DNA from: Amphirosellinia nigrospora | Lineage: Eukaryota; Ascomycota; Sordariomycetes; Xylariales; Xylariaceae | Direction: 5' to 3' | NCBI GenBank assembly: GCA_004123355.1 | Contig: SCHM01000001.1 | Span: 9,248,193 to 9,312,192 of the forward strand | Length of the DNA stretch: 64,000 nucleotides | Shown: one piece after another, positions 62,159-64,000 of the stretch | Position numbering within the stretch: position 1 is the stretch's first letter | Layout: every line of letters begins with the position of its first letter | Made by a program: the position numbers and the translations under genes | The notes under the pieces: model-generated | Told to the model about the DNA's origin: nothing | Databases searched by the model: none | What the model saw: the letters and a program-made list of their open reading frames with translations, nothing else

Positions 62159-63032
62159 ACACTTTTGGATTAAAGACTGGTTCGATTTGTAACATATGAC
62201 TTGTATCAACGTGTTCGCCCCTATATCCATGTAGTATATGCGGAAACTAAAAGTTGGAGCTTCTATTGAACGAATAAAGATAGACTTTTGTTGTCGCATA
62301 CATGATGGCGAGTATGAAAAAGATACTTGGATATTTTTAGATTTTAGTCTAGCGTGTACGGCCATGTTTCATTGCTAATAGGAAATGGCCACTGACATCC
62401 CTCTGCTCCGGCTTTTGAGAGTAGAATAACCATAGGCGACTCACTAGAGCTTAGATGTTGGGCACATGGGAATGGTCACCCGTTCCTTATAAGTTCTACT
62501 CTCCCTTTAAAGACCGCAAAAGCCTCGGAAACCGGAGAATATAAGTCTGGGAACTAGGTTCCGCGTCGGCATCACCAACATGTCCCGATCGAAATGCAGC
62601 TTAACCAAGTTTTATAATCCCAGATCTAGACTCCGAGAAAAGTCTACAAAATAACTCGAATACTCATCAAGCAGAAAGACATAGACATCGTAACAACACG
62701 CATCGCGCAATAATAATTATGTTGCTCTCGCTACGGCCCGAGACGAAATGCGATATCGTCGACTAGCCGGATTAGAAAAAGCTACCTCAAGTATTTTCAA
62801 GACCAACTCTACAAAAAGGGGGTGTTCCCTCATATCCTCAAACGCCTAACTGCCATGCTCTGTGAGACTTTTTACTTTGTACATAGGAAGTTATATATAA
62901 TGATGACAGGGAAAACCACCATGCGCCAGGTGCGCGGCATCGCTAGCAAGGATATTCCGGACTGCTATGGTGGCGCGTCGCTGAAGGTCATGGTATCATG
63001 GAGAATCCTCGACACACAGCACCTGGCTATTT
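62159..63032. other. Intergenic between convergent genes
   Basis: 3' regions of MSD1 and PEX13. No gene seen; frames in 62822-63094 lack family likeness. Confidence 0.5.
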
Positions 63033-64000
63033 CTAGGAGTAGAACTGGGACTTCTGGAAACTCTCGGGAGAGATGTCTCCCGCCTTGCTGGTGAGAACTG
63101 GCGGCTGCGAGCTAGCGCTGGTTAAAGAGTTTGTTCGCGAAGTTGTAGGTTCGCTCGCGGCAGCCTTGATTGCCGCTACTGGTTGGCCCGGACGCCTTGC
63201 GACTTCGAGGAAAGTGGCTGGTAAATAACCCAGGCGGCCATCCCTGGCTCTGCATCGCCACCATTCGCTAGGATTACCAAGCGGGTCACTCTTGCTCAAG
63301 ACTGCGATGAAGTCGCCCTTCTTGACGGCGAGATCGACCCCCTGTGTCGCATTCCCTGCTTCGGGGGTGAAATCGTAGAGCACTCGACAGAACTCGAGCT
63401 TGCTGGGGTCCAATGACGCGCTCTGGCCCATGGCTTCCATGCGCTTACGTTCTTCTTCCTCTGCAGACGCCGCAATAGACCGGATCGCTTTGCTCATCAG
63501 GTACGGTAATCCGAAAGCCGCGAGGAGGAAAAATATCAGGGGCTTCTTGCTAGGTTTGGGTTGGCCCGGAGCGCCATTGGGGCCAGGGGATTGTCGGCCC
63601 TCGAAGAGGGCGAAAGCCGCCGGTGTTAGGGCTGTGGCATCTACCGGCGGAGGACGACCGGTAATTTTCGCGATTAACGTGCGGATCCATCGCATGAGGG
63701 TAAATATCCCTAGTACGGAACCTAAAGTATCGCGCAGATTGCCGAATTGTTCGGCCACGGATACCATGGCTGTAAGCAGTTAGCCGGGTGCAGGATTGAT
63801 GAAAAACACTTTTGCGATGATATACGTACCAAAGAAGCTCGAGTGCGTCGCCATATAAGTACTCTCGAGCATCTGAGCGAAGCCTCCAAATGCGCCGACA
63901 ACGCCCTCTAGCATCTGAAATGTTGCCTGCGTACTGTTGCCGAAGCGGCTCGTCAAGCTGTTCGGGTTGTTGGGGTCATTCTGCATCATGCCTGGCATTC
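63033..64000 (-). CDS. PEX13: Peroxin 13, SH3 domain (5' end beyond the window)
   Basis: Peroxisomal membrane docking protein for import receptors Pex5/Pex7 and Pex14. The window holds the part from MPGMMQNDPNNPNSLTSRFG onward, with FGGFAQMLESTYMATHSSFFA as the Pex13 core before an intron at 63770-63829 (GTACGT...ACAG). The second exon has the membrane-proximal LRDTLGSVLGIFTLMRWIR, the second hydrophobic segment KPLIFFLLAAFGLPYLM, and an SH3 domain (RVLYDFTPE, VKKGDFIAVLSK, EWWRCRARDGRLGYLPATFLEV) with the expected ALYDF-, WW- and GYLP-type landmarks. The tail ends SFQKSQFYS. The frame is clean. The N-terminal Gly/Tyr-rich region lies past the right edge. Confidence 0.92.

Overview
The window looks like nuclear DNA of a filamentous ascomycete (Pezizomycotina, probably a Sordariomycete; the class is inferred). 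The protein genes are split by short introns (52-162 bp) with GT-AG or GC-AG ends, their relatives are fungal, and the set includes markers of this group: HET and NACHT-ankyrin recognition genes, a GH71 mutanase, a PL4 rhamnogalacturonan lyase and solo LTRs with 5-bp target duplications. Palindromes built on TACCTAGGTA/CCTAAGGTA recur in intergenic DNA. I saw no rRNA, tRNA or CRISPR array.

Layout. 0.9-5.8 kb: a Gly/Ser/Lys-rich small protein, a SAM-dependent O-methyltransferase, and a GH93-like secreted exo-arabinanase. 5.8-19.6 kb: a gene desert of about 14 kb holding two solo LTRs. 19.6-30.4 kb: PNG1 (peptide N-glycanase), a MYND/DUF4470 protein, a third solo LTR and UTP4 (ribosome biogenesis). 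31.7-39.7 kb: a possible small protein, a GH71 alpha-1,3-glucanase, and two genes sharing one Cys/His-rich zinc module, one of them joined to a HET domain. 40.8-54.6 kb is the dense housekeeping part: a WSS1-like DNA-protein crosslink protease, PL4 lyase, a 2-deoxyribosyltransferase-like protein, URI/Bud27, NudC, TFB3 (TFIIH/CAK) and an AP180-type clathrin adaptor. 54.6-59.6 kb is accessory again: a NACHT-ankyrin remnant, a small possibly secreted protein and a 359-bp TA-flanked hairpin element. 59.9-64 kb: mitochondrial aspartyl-tRNA synthetase and the 5'-truncated end of PEX13.

Most of the housekeeping genes (PNG1, UTP4, WSS1, URI, TFB3, NudC, MSD1), and also GH71 and GH93, have reading frames that jump by one base, nearly always at a homopolymer one base too short. 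Since several of these genes are normally essential, I read this as uncorrected consensus error in the assembly rather than pseudogenes. Genes listed here as one locus therefore often span several open frames. The clearest biology worth following up is the HET plus zinc-module locus with its neighbour, the NLR remnant nearby, the two GC-AG introns, and the mobile-element marks with exact target duplications.
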